A stretch of DNA of 64,000 bases from Alligator mississippiensis (GCF_030867095.1 NC_081825.1:48722501-48786500), one strand, 5' to 3'; shown: positions 12,850 to 24,150, numbered from the stretch's first letter. The notes: generated by a model from the letters alone, not told the origin. A program made the numbers and translations.

Positions 12850-13330
12850 AGCCATGGTAGCAGGACCTGGTGGGGCATGCAGGGACCACACACTGGGCCC
12901 AGCTGGGTCCTGCCAGCCCTGGGGCCTCTCTGCCACCTGGCCAGGCCAGGCCATGGTGGCAGGATGCGGTGCAGCATGCAGGGACCGCGCACTATGCCCA
13001 GCTGGGTCCTGCCACCCTTGGGGCCCCTCTGCCACCCAGCTGGGCAGCAGAAGTAGCTCCAGAGCCAATAGGACCCGGCTGGGTGTGGCACATGATCTCC
13101 ATGCACTGTGCCAGGTCCTGCCACCATGGGAATGGCCCAGCCAGGTGGCAGAGGGGCCCAAAGGGTGTCAGGACCTGGCTGGGCCCAGCATGCAGTGCTC
13201 ACATGCCATACCAGGTCCTGCCACCAAGGGCCCAGCCTGGCTGGGTGACAGAGGGGCACCAGGGCTGGCAGGACCTGACTGGGCATGGCACACAGTCCCC
13301 ACACACTGTTCCAGGTCCTTCCTCTGTCCT
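12850..13330. repeat. GC-rich tandem and inverted ~100-bp repeat
   Basis: Two direct units start at about 12853 and 12953 with CCATGGTRGCAGGA and run through CCCAGCTGGGTCCTGCC to CTCTGCCACC. From about 13110, units read as the reverse complement (CAGGTCCTGCCACC, then GTGGCAGAGGGGC), so direct copies face inverted copies. This creates the long open frames seen here on both strands (355 codons plus, 12870-13937; 198 codons minus, 12819-13415). Those frames follow composition rather than a protein family. The block is part of the GC-rich transposon. Confidence 0.6.
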
Positions 13331-13380
13331 CCCGTGCCTGCGGGGTGGGGGTGGGGGGGCGGTGTACGGCAGGACCTGGG

Positions 13381-13521
13381 CCAGCCCCATGTGGCTTGTT
13401 AGTCTGGCTTTGCACTGGGGTGGGTCACATGGCTCCAGGAGGCACATATCCTGTGCATGCCTCCCAGAGCCCTGCAACCTGCTCCGGTGCAAAGCCAGAC
13501 TAGTGAGCCACATGGGGCTGG
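13381..13521. repeat. long imperfect palindrome (64-bp arms)
   Basis: The left arm 13381-13444 and right arm 13458-13521 are reverse complements over most of their length, separated by 13 bases. Both contain GTCTGGCTTTGCAC (right arm on the opposite strand) and CAGCCCCATGTGGCT. This could extrude as a cruciform or fold as an RNA hairpin. It sits inside the GC-rich transposon. Confidence 0.8.
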
Positions 13522-13677
13522 GCTGGGTCCTCACCCCCACAGCCCTGGGGACAGCCCCCCCCCACTGCTCCCCAAACCCCCCCACATCTCCCTCACCTAC
13601 CTCTCACTCACCCACACCCATATCCCCCCCCACTTACCTTGGACAGTGCCGGGGCCCGGAGGCAGCAAGACAACCAA

Positions 13678-13709
13678 AGAGACACTCTGACCAACACCAG
13701 AGTGTCTCT
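13678..13709. repeat. perfect 12-bp hairpin
   Basis: AGAGACACTCTG (13678-13689) and CAGAGTGTCTCT (13698-13709) are exact reverse complements around an 8-base loop, inside the GC-rich transposon. Confidence 0.9.
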
Positions 13710-13931
13710 TTTGGAGGACTGACTCCGTGGCATGGTCTGGGACCATGCCTTGCTCCACTCTTCTGTGGTTTGTTTTTTTTAGACCCCTGGATATCCTGGT
13801 CTAATTTTCTCCCCACACTGCAAATTTGCAGTGCAGGGAACATTTTTTTGTTCTCGCACATGCCTCTTGCCCCACCTCCAAGGGATTTGAGAAGGGTCAA
13901 GAGGCATGTGTGTACTCATCTGGACACGCCC

Positions 13932-14810
13932 ATATAGTCTTCCATAGTTATCTGTCCTAGTTTCCACTTCTTATAATCTTCCTTCTTATGATTTTGTTTA
14001 CTGAACAGTTCCCTTCTAAGCCAAGCTGGTCTTCTTCCACACTTTCTAGTATTCCTGTGCATCAGGATGGTTGGTTCCTGCACTCTCAGTAAGTCTTCTT
14101 CAGAGTACAGCCAGCTGTCCTGGACTCCTCTCCCCCTCAGACTTTGGCTTCCCAGGGGATCCTGCCCATGAGTTCCCTGTTTGAGTCAAAGTGTGCATTT
14201 CTGAAGTCCAGGGTCCTTACAATGATGTTCTCCATCCTTTCTTTCCTCAGGATCCTGAACTCAATCATCTTGGGGTCATTGCTGTGTAAGTTGCCATTCA
14301 CTACTACATTCTCCACCAATTTCTCCCCGTTTTTGAGTCACAGATAAAGGATAGCATGACCCCTAGTTGGCTGCTCCAGCACTTTCACCAGCAATTTATC
14401 CCCAGTACTCTCCAAAACCGTCCTGGATTGCCTGTTCACTGCTGTATAGCATCCCAGCAGATGTCATGGTGACTGAAGTTCCCCTGAGAACCGGGACCTG
14501 TGATCAGGAAACTTCCACTAGCTGTTTGAAGAAAGCCTCATCCACCACTTCCTCCTGGTCTGATGATCTATAGCAGATCCACACCATAACATCACCCTTG
14601 ATGCTCTCCCCTCTGACCCTAACCCAGAAACTCCCAACAGGCCTATCTCCAGCTGGATGAAGCAGCAGTGTGGGTGCAGTTCCGAGCTGCCTGCTCCTGG
14701 TGTGGGTGCAGGCAAAGTCTCCCCTCCCCCCCCCCCCCAACCACTGCTGATGTAGCACCAAAGCTACCTTAGACCAGAGATGAATTTTCCACCCCACAGC
14801 TTGTTAAAAG
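13932..14810 (-). pseudogene. CR1 endonuclease C-terminal part and linker, decayed
   Basis: Read on the minus strand, 14504-14797 contains VGSFWVRVRGE, VWICYRSSDQEEVVDEAFF and FKQL: the CR1 endonuclease core strand and the YRPPxQ-like block. Then 14137-14319 contains MIEFRILRKERMENIIVRTLDFRNAHFD, the domain end and the linker. The reading frame breaks several times. At 13932-14000 it continues as a KKEDYKKWK-like basic linker that should join the 9674-9936 segment, which shows that the intervening 4 kb was inserted later. The poly-C run at 14728-14738 sits in the glycine-rich loop of the endonuclease. Confidence 0.8.
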
Positions 14811-16184
14811 GTGCCTGCTACTGATCAACTGCAATATATAACATGATTGAAGAAACTCTGTTTTGGCTACATTAAGCCTGTCTGAATAAAGCATCTGGAA
14901 GAGGTGTCAGACAAACTGAGCAAACTGGAATGCATGGACAGACTCAAGCAAGGAGACCTAATTTTCAAAAATGAATATTAAGTTTGGATGTCTTACTTTG
15001 AGTGCTCAACTTGGGGCTGATTATTAGAGATTGGGTCCTTAGTACTTTTTTAAAAACTGACCAATTAAAGTTCCTTATATTTAGACACACAAATAACCCT
15101 AGAGTCATTCAAAATAGTTACTCATTTTAAAAGCTGGGAAGTCCTGTTCAATCAAAATATGATGTTATCAATCTTGAAGACAATGTTCTCATTTTTAATA
15201 ACCAAATTCAGAAAGTCATCTTGGAAACAGGAAGTGCTGTGTTCAAGAAGTACAATTTTAGTAAAAGTAATAAAATAGCTTCTTAATGTTAGAATATAAT
15301 ATTTCATATAATGAAATATAGTTTACTACCTGGGTAATTACATCTGCCATGGCTTTGGACATTAGCATATAAAGGTTTTTTTTTACTACTTTTAGTTAGT
15401 TTTTTCTTCTTTGATTAGGAAATGTTATTTCCTGGAGTTCAAAATGATTTTAGCATTTGTTATTACCAAGCTATCAAAACTGAATATTCTCATTCTCTGG
15501 TTGATCATTTATATTCAAATCAACTAGAGGTTCCCCATTTTCATGCTGAGATCTCCTCTTAAAGGTTTGTTCTCCTCTTAAAGAAAGAGTTTTATAACTT
15601 TGTCAGTCTTATCTTTTCAGTCAGCAATAACCCTCTAGCCCTTCTTATTCTCATATCTGAGAAGCTCTTTCATGTACTGAACATAGGGAAATGGAAGCAA
15701 GCAAAACCAGTGGTCATTTTTAAAGCATAAATAAAATCTTAATGTTGCTCTTTCAAGTGTTCAGATGATCCTATTACTTTTGTTCTTATCCTCCCAATCC
15801 ACCTTCAGCCTCTGTTGCAATCTTCATTTACTTTCCTATTTATGTAGGACCCAATTTTGCAGACCCCCCCCCCCCATGTGATAGATAGCACACATCCATA
15901 GAAATGCTTCCAAAATATACATGTATGTATAAATGCTACTCAATATGAGTGTATTTTGCAGAAAGAATTCAATTCTCTCATGTGCTTGAGGGGATTTCCA
16001 CCCACATCTCTCACATCACAGAAATTAACCAAACCTCAACAATTTGTAGGTTATTGTGGAAAGTGCATGAGAAGGAAGTAAGGAGGTGCCTCTTGATTTC
16101 TCCTGTTAAAAAGTATTCCAATTTTCACGGAATACTAGAATATTTAAGTGCACAGAAAGATATAAAGAGCACCAGTAAGTGTGA
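14811..16184. other. unique AT-rich DNA, no gene seen
   Basis: AT-rich, with a short poly-C run at about 15866-15875. No supported feature was seen. Confidence 0.6.
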
Positions 16185-16300
16185 CCGCGGGGAGGGGGGA
16201 AGGCTCCAGGAGCTCTCACAAGACAGTGAAGTCCTAGGTTCCAGCCCCCATTCTAATGATTGTTTAATGATGCAAAAATTCACTAGAGCAGTAAGTGGTA
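16185..16300 (+). repeat. possible tRNA-derived SINE fragment
   Basis: CCTAGGTTCCAGCCCCC near 16230 resembles a pol III B box, preceded by CTCACAAGACAGTGAAG. It is followed by an AATGATTGTTTAATGAT word typical of MIR/CORE-like SINE bodies. The A box is not convincing, so this is weak. Confidence 0.3.
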
Positions 16301-19300
16301 CTCTGGATACCCTTTTTCTAGGAAAGTATTTTTTTTTCTAAATGTGCTGTGTGAAATACACTAAAACCACCCTTCTTTCTACAGAAGTTCAGCCCTTCTC
16401 TTTGTGGTGACTAGAAGGAATTCTTTGACCTCCTGACAGAAATGCTTCCTATCAGTCACAAATAGCCACAGTTCAATATCTGGCTGAATTAATGTTCAGG
16501 ATGTGTACACACCCTGTGAATTCAGCCACCAGATTGGGAAGGAAGGTGGGACATCACTAATTAGTTACGTCTGTGATAGTATGAATTTCCTACTTGGCAT
16601 ATGCACAAACTCTGCTCTAAGCTATTCTCTGCCTTCTCAGCTCCTGCAGAATTTACTGATTCTGCAGTTGGCTATTTCTCTAAGGCTCATCATTATAGTC
16701 ACCTGGTGCATCCAGGAACATTTCCATCCTCCTTTCTCCGAGGCAATCACAAGGGCAAATTAATTAATCAGTCACCTCAGACTCATTCAATTTGTGCTCA
16801 TGAACTGATGATTTTGGTCCTAAACCAAGACAGTAATGGATAGTTCATGTAAGAAATATAAATTTAATAAAGGTTATAATTGCATATGCCAAAGCAATTT
16901 AAGCTAGTGCTACTGAAGTAATCTATTCACCTTCAATCCATGCCACTTTTTTCACAACCATGAGTTGACTTCATTCAACAAATTAAGCCTTGGGCTTTAT
17001 GTATGTAATTTAGTATAAACTATAAGTTGTTTATAAATTATCTCCTTAATGGAAGGCCAGACCTACAGTGGTATATTTATGGTTATTTGAGTTTAGATAT
17101 TTCCCAAACAGCTTCTTAATGCCTCTGGTGGCCACTTACTGAGTCTAAATAATGAGATCTCGAGTAATCCTGATACTTCAAGGTCAGGAGTGGTGGAGAT
17201 AGTAAAAGTGATATCATATGAAATACTGCCCTGTTGTATATCAGTTCATCGCTCGTACACCACTCTTCTTCTTTTGCCTCAATACATCTGTGCTATTGGA
17301 AGGATTTTGGAAATTGAAGCCCTAGCTTTTCAATATATAGTTATAAGTATTATTTTAAAAGGCAGCATGATATATGTATAAATGTATACACCATGCTATT
17401 CTAGTATTTAGGAATCATTAATTCTTAGGAGGCTGTTACAACTAGAAGTATTGACAGTCATGTTATTATGAAAGGTTTAGCAATAGCCTTTGTAGCTACT
17501 GAGGTTGCTATAAAAAAAATCAACACTTGTCAGAAATTACCACACAATGGCAATGAAATATGACAGCTTTTCTGCACAGACTACAAAAAACCAATATCTT
17601 GGGTATTGCTTTTTAGTAACATTTGAAAAATGCTGGCTTCCATTGTTTTAATACAGAGTTTAAATACACGTATTTATAATCTGTGGCCTGAATTTTCAAT
17701 CAGGTATTCTTAAACATCAGATTCCAATAGTTACCATAACCCAGGATGTACAGTTTCTATGCCTTTCAAACAAAATGTAATGAAACCTTGTTTCTTCTCT
17801 GATATCTTCCTTGCTATCTGAAGACAGCAGCAATGGATTTATTCAGGTAATACCAAATACTTTTTCTAAGAATTCCAGTGCATTTTAAGCTCAAAACTCA
17901 AGCACAAACCTCTAGAGACAAACCGTATATTTATTAACAATATGGTTTCTAGAAAAAATAACATATATTCATAATTCACTGCTGTCCTATGATTTATCTT
18001 CATACATTTTTCTTGGTCTCTCATCCTGTGAGGTTGTGATGAAGTTAATAGCTGAATACTTGGTGAAAGCACCATTGCTGACAGATGGCAGATAGGAAAA
18101 AAATGAATCAGTTAAACTAGGAGATAACTTGAAGGGCAGAAAGAGATAATTAAGATGGCAGTTTGCTCAAGTCTGAAGATAAGAGGTCATTTCTGCCCTT
18201 AAGAAATATATTAAACTATGGTACGATAATCAAGGTTACCAACTGTTCAACGTTTTGTAGCAATAAGATATTTTTCAAATGTTTGCATCTCTCTCTAAAT
18301 ATCAGTCTCCAGATACTGTGCCATATAAATGTTGCTTTTTATCAAAATATAGAATTTTAAAATATTTGAACATGGTGAGCACTGTTAGTAGCACATAATG
18401 ATTCTGGAAATACAACCTATTACAGTTGCATCAGTCCATTTTAAATATAGTAGATAAGATGAAAATCCATAATCTTTAAACACAGCATGAACATTTAAAG
18501 GGTGTTTACTGTATTTGTTCACTATTTACCTTTCTATTCAAGGCTTTTCTAGTTTAAATGAAGTACAATAGCACCACCAATGAATAGCTTCAAAACCAGT
18601 TTTAAGAGATTATATATTTTAATGTATATAATGTATTTAACCTTAAAATCATATTTTAGCAGAAATGAAGTTTTAAAAGTGACTCTTTTTTGCCTTTTAG
18701 TGTGGTGTTTGAGCTACCAATAACCCTTTCAATCCAATAGAAACAAGCCTTTTATTTTAAAATAAAGTTTACATCATATGTAACAAAGAAAAACAATATG
18801 CCCATTATGGGGAAAAACAGGCAAGAAATAGGAGTCTGAAGACTCTATGGGATGTTCCAGTGTTGCTGATAGATGAACCTTATATCATTCCTTTCATGAC
18901 TAAATTTTAAATAGTGTGTGGTAACTGAGCTCAATAGATTATATACAGACTCAAGCTCCTAGGTTATTAATATTTGGATTCTGTTCTAAGTTCATTGTTT
19001 TTATTGTCAATTCTCTATTCTCAAATGCTTTTTAGCTCAAATTTTCTTCCATTTTGAAAGAAAAGTAAGAGCTCATTTTTAAATTGAACAAGATTCAAGG
19101 TTGATTAATTGATGGGTACAGCTTTTGAACTTTGCCTCACTGTTTTATTTATTATACATTAAAACCACAGAAGTAAAAAATACATCATTCAGAACTCAGT
19201 GAGACTGCCATGTTGATTCAGTTAAAATATGTCAAAAGGATAATAATAAGTAGTCATTTAATAAATATAAAGAGGTGAGAAAGAAAAAGAATTTTCAAAA

Positions 19301-20178
19301 GAATTGAAGCTAATGCAAATGGCCATTTTTTCCAATTAAGCCACATTCTTCAATCCTTATTTGTCTAAATTTCAGATTCCAACAATCATTTCTTCTTGTC
19401 TGCAAAAGAAGAGACCTACCAGTTCTCTCACTCTCAGATCATAAGTTGCTCTTGTGTGGTTCACCCTAGAGATGCAGAGGAGGAACAATAAATGTGCTTT
19501 AAAGAACTGATTTCCACTATACCAACATCTTCATATTGCACACAAGCAGGCAAGGCACTTTTAATCTCACTTTTCATTCCAACTTCAATATTTCCATCCA
19601 CATCTCCACTGTTGTCCATTTGCCTGGACTCAGGTGGAGCAAACTGACCTGACCCAGTTCAAATGTATCTCTAAATAGACCACAAAAATGAAACCTCTCT
19701 CTCATGTGCAAAATTTACTAGGACTTCCTTCAATCTTTTCCAAAGGTATTGATTGGCTAAAATATGACTGAAAGGTGTGTATGCAGGAGACATTGCATTT
19801 AGATGTGTGTGTAACAGAGATTCTTCTTGACAGCCATGACAGTCAAAAAAGGAGAAACAAAGTGGCAAAGAATAAGCTGTGCATGGAAAAGGTGAGATTA
19901 AATTCAGCCTCCCAAATATAAATATTTCCCTGTTAGTCAAGGATTTGTTTGATAAAATTCTCTAAAGCTCTAAACAAACACCACAGCAGACTAGAGTTCA
20001 TACATTTAAACCTGTGCTATACTCAACACTTATGGCAATAGGCACATCAGAAAAAGACAAGCATCCTTCAGTTCACTGTTAGAGCATGTAAAAAGACCAA
20101 GATACACAGGCACATACATTGAATATTATAGGCATGCACTGTGTAGTCTGTTTGTCCCAGAGAAATAAAAACAGAGGC
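16301..20178. other. unique AT-rich DNA, no gene seen
   Basis: Nearly 4 kb of AT-rich sequence with no recognised repeat, RNA gene or coding exon. Open frames here are short and lack recognisable domains. Confidence 0.6.
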
Positions 20179-21159
20179 CTCCCATGGCGGGACCCGAGGC
20201 AGGGGCGACCGGCCCAAGAAAAGAGAGAAAGAGCCCTGAAAAGAGGACATACTTACCCTCAGGTAGGGAAGAGAGAGTCGCACCAAGAAGGGCCACCGGC
20301 ACGGTTCATCAGCCGCTTTTATTGCTGGCTGGTGGTGGCTCCAGCAGATGACGTCAGAAAAAACTGTCACCCGGTGGATTCAAAAGCCAGTGGTAGAGAA
20401 AGGATGGGAGAGATGGCAGGGATGCCCAAGGGTGAAGTTGCTCCCTGGGCAGCATCCCAGGAAGGTCTGCAGCCCTGGTAGGGGTGGGACAGAGATCCTC
20501 TGAAGGGGTCTCATCCACATTAAAGAGGACCCAGAACCCTGAACAGTGGGACAGCTGGGATAAAGAGGGATGACGTCGAGGAATTGGAAAGATCACAGAC
20601 GTCGGACCCACGAGTGGGGTGGGCAGAGACCCGCACCAAGATCTTTTCATTATTTCTTTTCTTTATTCCACTTTATTTTGGAGGGAACCCAGACTTGTGA
20701 CCAAAGAAAGAAACTTCATGGATCTAGGGTCATGAAGGAAGATTGAGGCGGAATTGGCAGGAGCCTCAGAGGAAGGTTGGGCCAAGGGCAGGAACAATCA
20801 TATGTCTCGCGGTCGTCTGGGATAGGCAAGTCAGGAGACAGGCCAACAATCCACCATCCGGTGGGCCTGAGGCTTGGTGCATGACTGGGGTGTAGGGAAG
20901 GTGGAGCCCCAAGAACGCCTCTGGCAGGTAGTATCCAGTCAGTGAGAATCCCCGAGAAGGAGCCTCACCACTGAAGAAGAGAAGACCAAGTCATGGCAGA
21001 TGAGTGTTGGGGCTTCCCTCAGGGTGGAATGCGACCTAACACCTAGGTCCTGGGGACATACCCCTCGGCCGGAGTTGAGTGAACTCTTGAAGGCCACCTG
21101 ACAGCACTTATATGAGGTCAGATGGGGCCACTGTTACTAACAGCACGTGTAACACTCCC
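20179..21159 (-). mobile_element. LTR-like retroelement with TATA box and splice donor (copy B)
   Basis: CTCCC at 20179-20183 and 21155-21159 flanks a 971-bp unit. On the minus strand it starts TGTTACACGTGC and ends GGGTCCCGCCAT, so the expected terminal CA is shifted by a base. On that strand it shares with copies A and C the CTGCCATGACTTGG block, then CTTGGGGCTCCACC with CCTACACCCC. Later come paired AATAAA signals near 20670, a TATA-like AATAAAAGC (20317-20324), and about 60 bases on a strong 5' splice donor GAG|GTAAGTATG (GTAAGT complement at 20251-20256). No viral genes are present. The plus-strand CATACTTACC is simply the complement of that donor. Confidence 0.6.
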
Positions 21160-21347
21160 TCACATCAAGAAGACCAAGGTGAAATTAAGGCAGTCTACAG
21201 AATGGACTACCTTTCCACCTTGGGCAGTGGAAAAGTTGGCAAATATTCACAGAGCAAATAGAGAACAGCAGGTAAGAATCAAACTGTCTGACTCACTGTA
21301 ACAAGATCAGTGCTTCAGATGTGGCCATGGCTGCCCCTGGTGGTCAT

Positions 21348-22010
21348 TAGGGCTGCACGAAGCTTCAGTAGCTGATTCGATCAGGAGGAGATTCAGCCCA
21401 ATTCAGGGACTGAATCTCTGAATCCAAATCAAATTGGAAGACCAATTAAAAGCTCCCAAATGATTTGAAGCCTCCGAACCAATTTGGAAAAGCTTCAGAA
21501 AAGATTTGGCCTATTCAGAGATTCGGCCATAGACTAAACAGGCAGCTGACAGCTGCCTCCAGCTGGTAAATTTATTGGGGTTCAGGGAGGGGGGAGTAAA
21601 GGGGAGTGGGGGAGAGAGGGATTGGGACTGGGGCTAGGACAAGCTGCCCAGCCAGGGCGGGGGGCAGGGTGCATGGGACTCAGGGCATGGGGAGGGGCAG
21701 TGCAGGATGCAGGCACGGCAGCTCTTGGAGTGGGGGCTCTGCCTTGCTGTCATTTGCCCAGCTGGGGCAGGAGGGGGAGCAGGATGAAGCTGCAGCTCGC
21801 TCTGGGTGGAAGGTGACAAGTGGCAGCAAGTCATAGCCCCCGCTCCCAGTGCTGCCGCACTTGCATCCCACGCCCCACCCCGCCCCAGCTGGCAAGCAGC
21901 GGCGGTGCCCACTCCTCCACCTCAGCTGGTAAGCAGTGGGAAGGGCAGAGCCACTGTTCTCAGTGCTGATGCTCCTGCAACCCATGCTCCCCCTGCCCTG
22001 GCTGGCAAGC
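21348..22010. mobile_element. hAT-like element, left end and GC-rich body
   Basis: The block starts TAGGGCTGCACGAAGCTTCAG, a close relative of the ends at 51737 and 8910. It continues with the same GATTCAG and GAATCTCTGAATCC words up to about 21530. A perfect palindrome GGCAGCTGACAGCTGCC follows near 21540. From 21600 the body is G/C-rich, with a roughly 110-bp imperfect duplication around CAGCTGGYAAGCAG near 21890 and 21925. No far terminus and no copy of the flanking GTGGTCAT could be found, so the element is probably truncated. Confidence 0.5.
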
Positions 22011-23240
22011 CTATGGGCTATTACACAAACTGTCCCACTCTAGTCGTATTCCCCTGAAAGCCATTCAATCTATACTTGCAGGGCCTATATCAACTCAAAA
22101 GAAATCCAGGGAGTCCTCTGCAGCCTCTTAGCTTAGAAGCTCCTTCCCCTGCAGTCTGCAGGGCCAGACTGCTCTTGGCTCACATTCAGGGCCTATTTGC
22201 CTCTCCAAGCCTTGCTCACTTCTAGCCAAGTGACCTATTAGCTGGCATGACCAAAGGGTTGTTCAGTAACCTTAGTCTTGCTAGCTTTGTCTGGTTCACG
22301 CTTCCCTTAAAGGGCATGTTCTATTTTCCTGCAACAGGGTACAAATCCCACTTGAAGGAGAAAGCAGTGTTCTCAGGTTCTTCTGTACTATATGTATGAA
22401 AAGAGGATTGGGTTTCCATACCTAGATACAAATAAATAAGCAATTGTTTTTGTAAGTATATCTAACTGGCATTCTTTTCAAACACTTGTATCCTGCCATT
22501 TGAAATAAAACACTCCAAGACTGAAAATATGCTGTATTTGAGGAACACCTGTTTAGTGTTATAAATAGATGCAATACCAGATATCCCTTTATAATCTCTG
22601 AACAACACAGACAAGCTTCCAGAATATGCAAGAAGTTGGTGTTTGAAGCTACATTATAAACACAAAAAGCTAGTTTTACAAAAAGATTAGGAAACATAAG
22701 TCAAAATTTGCCTTGAGATTATAAATGTGAAAATGGATAAAGAACTGTTAAAAAATAAATATAATTTGTAGCCTTCCTACTGGTCCATAAGCCTGGTGCC
22801 AGACCAAAGTAGGTACATATAGGCAGAGTGGAGAAGGTCAAGGCACCTGTTCTCCTTGTACTCAAGGAGTAGAAAAGATAGGGCTCCAAGTGTGTGCTGC
22901 ACATTTTGTACATAGGAAGTCCCATTATTAAACATACTTCTTCCACATTTGTGGAGGTATTTAATAGCCCATTTCTATCCTTTCTACTGCCTTGTGCACC
23001 TTGAGAAAGTTTAAATCAGCCACAGAGATCACTGGATGTATGTCAGTGTCTTCATTCCACTAGCATTATTTCCTCATTGTCCATTGCTCAGCCCTTTCCA
23101 ACAGTTAGCATCTGGATTTCAGAGCATTTAGAATAGTTCTTTCTTAAGCAGCAAGCTGCTTAAACTCAACTGTGACAAAGCTGCCCCTCTGCTACAGCTT
23201 GGAAATGGGCAGATCCCTTGTTTGAATATGCATAGGAACA
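22011..23240. other. mixed sequence, no gene seen
   Basis: Bases 22020-22340 are moderately GC-rich and may be an old LTR or other interspersed repeat, but I cannot name it. The rest is AT-rich unique sequence. Confidence 0.4.
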
Positions 23241-23254
23241 CCTAACTCATGAAT

Positions 23255-23570
23255 GATGTGTGCCCCCAGTGGCTGGGGGGGGTGGGCAGTGAATGGGGAT
23301 CTCCCTCAGATGCCACCAGCACTGTTGGCAGTGTGGGGGGTGGCAAGCTGACCAGGGGGCTGTGACCACATGCAGATGCTGCTGGCAGCATTGGTGCCAG
23401 CAGTGATTGCTGACCACCCAAAGACACTGCTGGCAGGGTCAGCAGTGGGGATGACAATTGGTGACCTGCTGCAGGTACTGCTGACAGCGTCAGCAGTGCC
23501 TTTTCATAGGGGGTGCACCGCCAAGCTCAGGGGCCGCACATGTACCCATGTGCGCCCCCTACACATCGCC
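23255..23570. repeat. cluster of short perfect hairpins
   Basis: Three CTGCTGnCA...CAGCAG units recur at roughly 55-60 base spacing: CTGCTGGCAGCATTGGTGCC with AGCAG (about 23376), CTGCTGGCAGGGTCAGCAG (about 23427) and CTGCTGACAGCGTCAGCAG (about 23479). The last is a perfect 8-bp stem. A further hairpin CGCACATGTACCCATGTGCG follows near 23536. The phase and similarity suggest a degenerate tandem repeat inside an unclassified GC-rich transposon. Confidence 0.55.
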
Positions 23571-23749
23571 AGCAACCTAACTTCTGGACACCTGGGTCAC
23601 AGAGGAGACAGCTTGCAATTTAAATTCCCTATAGAATATCTTGGGGAGAGGGGGAGTTGCACACCTACAAAAACTGCCTAGATGTAGCCAACAGAAGCAA
23701 AGAGTGCATCTAAAACCTTACCCCTCTCTGGAGTTTAGGTAGCTCTATT

Positions 23750-23872
23750 CACAGGATCATACAACTCACCCAGGAATTGGAAGACCTTCATTCAAGAGCC
23801 TCCTAAACCCGAGGGGATTTAAACCCACATCTATAATCTCCCAGGACAGAGTCCTAACCATAAACTTATAGG
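23750..23872 (-). repeat. tRNA-derived SINE fragment (MIR/CORE-like)
   Basis: On the minus strand an A-box-like TGGTTAGGACTCTG (complement at 23847-23860) is followed about 22 bases later by a B-box-like GGGTTTAAATCCCC (complement at 23812-23825), then GAAGGTCTTCCAATTCCTGG. The order and spacing fit a tRNA-derived SINE head. I recognise it as the general MIR-like type seen across amniotes. It is too diverged to be a functional tRNA. Confidence 0.55.
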
Positions 23873-24029
23873 CTTGATCAACTTGGGGGTTGAGGGAGTG
23901 CTCTTTTCACTCTTCTTGTGGCAGTAAGTAACAGGGAGCATAACTGCAGCTTAGTGTTTAGGATATTCACCTTGGAATTGTCCATTGCCCTGACATCTGC
24001 TTCCCTGGACAATGAATACATTTTACATA

Positions 24030-24058
24030 ATGTAAAATAAAATAATTTTATTTTACAT
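24030..24058. repeat. perfect 29-nt AT palindrome
   Basis: ATGTAAAATAAAAT and ATTTTATTTTACAT are exact reverse complements separated by one base. The adjacent TTTTACATAATGTAAAA (24021-24037) is also palindromic, so alternative hairpins compete. Confidence 0.9.
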
Positions 24059-24084
24059 AAAACAGTTGTTGGATAAAAGCCAGA

Positions 24085-24150
24085 AACAGATCTGGGAGTA
24101 GAGCCCAGAAAGCAGGACTCCTCCTGGTTGAGTGCCCTCACACCTTGAGA
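24085..24150 (-). repeat. possible second SINE head remnant
   Basis: The minus strand reads GAGGGCACTCAACCAGGAGG, then GGGCTCTACTCCCAGATCTG, which resembles the leader and B-box part of amniote tRNA-derived SINEs. It is short and diverged. Confidence 0.3.

Larger units (their letters stand above)
11761..13931. mobile_element. GC-rich TIR DNA transposon, copy 1 (2.17 kb)
   Basis: The left end is GGGTATGTCCACACATGC. The right end on the other strand is GGGCGTGTCCAGATGAGT followed by ACACACATGCC. The same unit occurs inverted at 59049-61153 with the same internal order: a GGAGCAAATTGTGCC block, a CCAGAAGCTCCTGAGAG block, a CATGTTTTTCCACAATTAAA block, an AATAAA site with CTGTCCAACTGAT, a C-rich minisatellite, then TAGACCCCTGGATATC next to CTGCAAATTTGCAG. 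No transposase frame is recognisable. The right flank resumes CR1 coding sequence (ATATAGTCTTCC on plus), while the left flank is the LTR-like unit. Target duplications are not clear, so I leave the superfamily open. Confidence 0.65.
7335..14810 (-). mobile_element. CR1 LINE, 5'-truncated, split by nested insertions
   Basis: The 3' end at 7335 on the minus strand is the CR1 tail: the plus strand reads CAGAATCATAGAAAGTTAGG, then GGTTGGAAGGGACCT. Moving to higher coordinates, the minus strand encodes the RT C-terminal part (7.5-8.9 kb) and the RT N-terminal linker (9.68-9.93 kb, KAQLE and KKGFCKYV words). Then, after a gap, it continues with the linker upstream of RT (13.93-14.1 kb) and the C-terminal part of the AP-type endonuclease (14.14-14.8 kb, SFWVRVRGE and ICYRSSDQEE words). 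Two foreign blocks interrupt it: 8910-9665 and about 9937-13931. Without them the CR1 would be about 2.7 kb. Frameshifts and stops are frequent, so it is dead. Confidence 0.85.

Noticed and set aside
12870..13937. The longest open frame in the window, 355 codons on plus, with a 198-codon frame opposite.
   Set aside because: It runs through GC-rich tandem and inverted repeats, has open frames in several phases and both strands, and shows no domain. This is a composition effect.
20240..20290. CATACTTACC followed by CAGG, like the 5' end of U1 snRNA.
   Set aside because: Similarity stops after about a dozen bases and no U1 body follows. It is the complement of a strong 5' splice donor, which U1 pairs with by definition.
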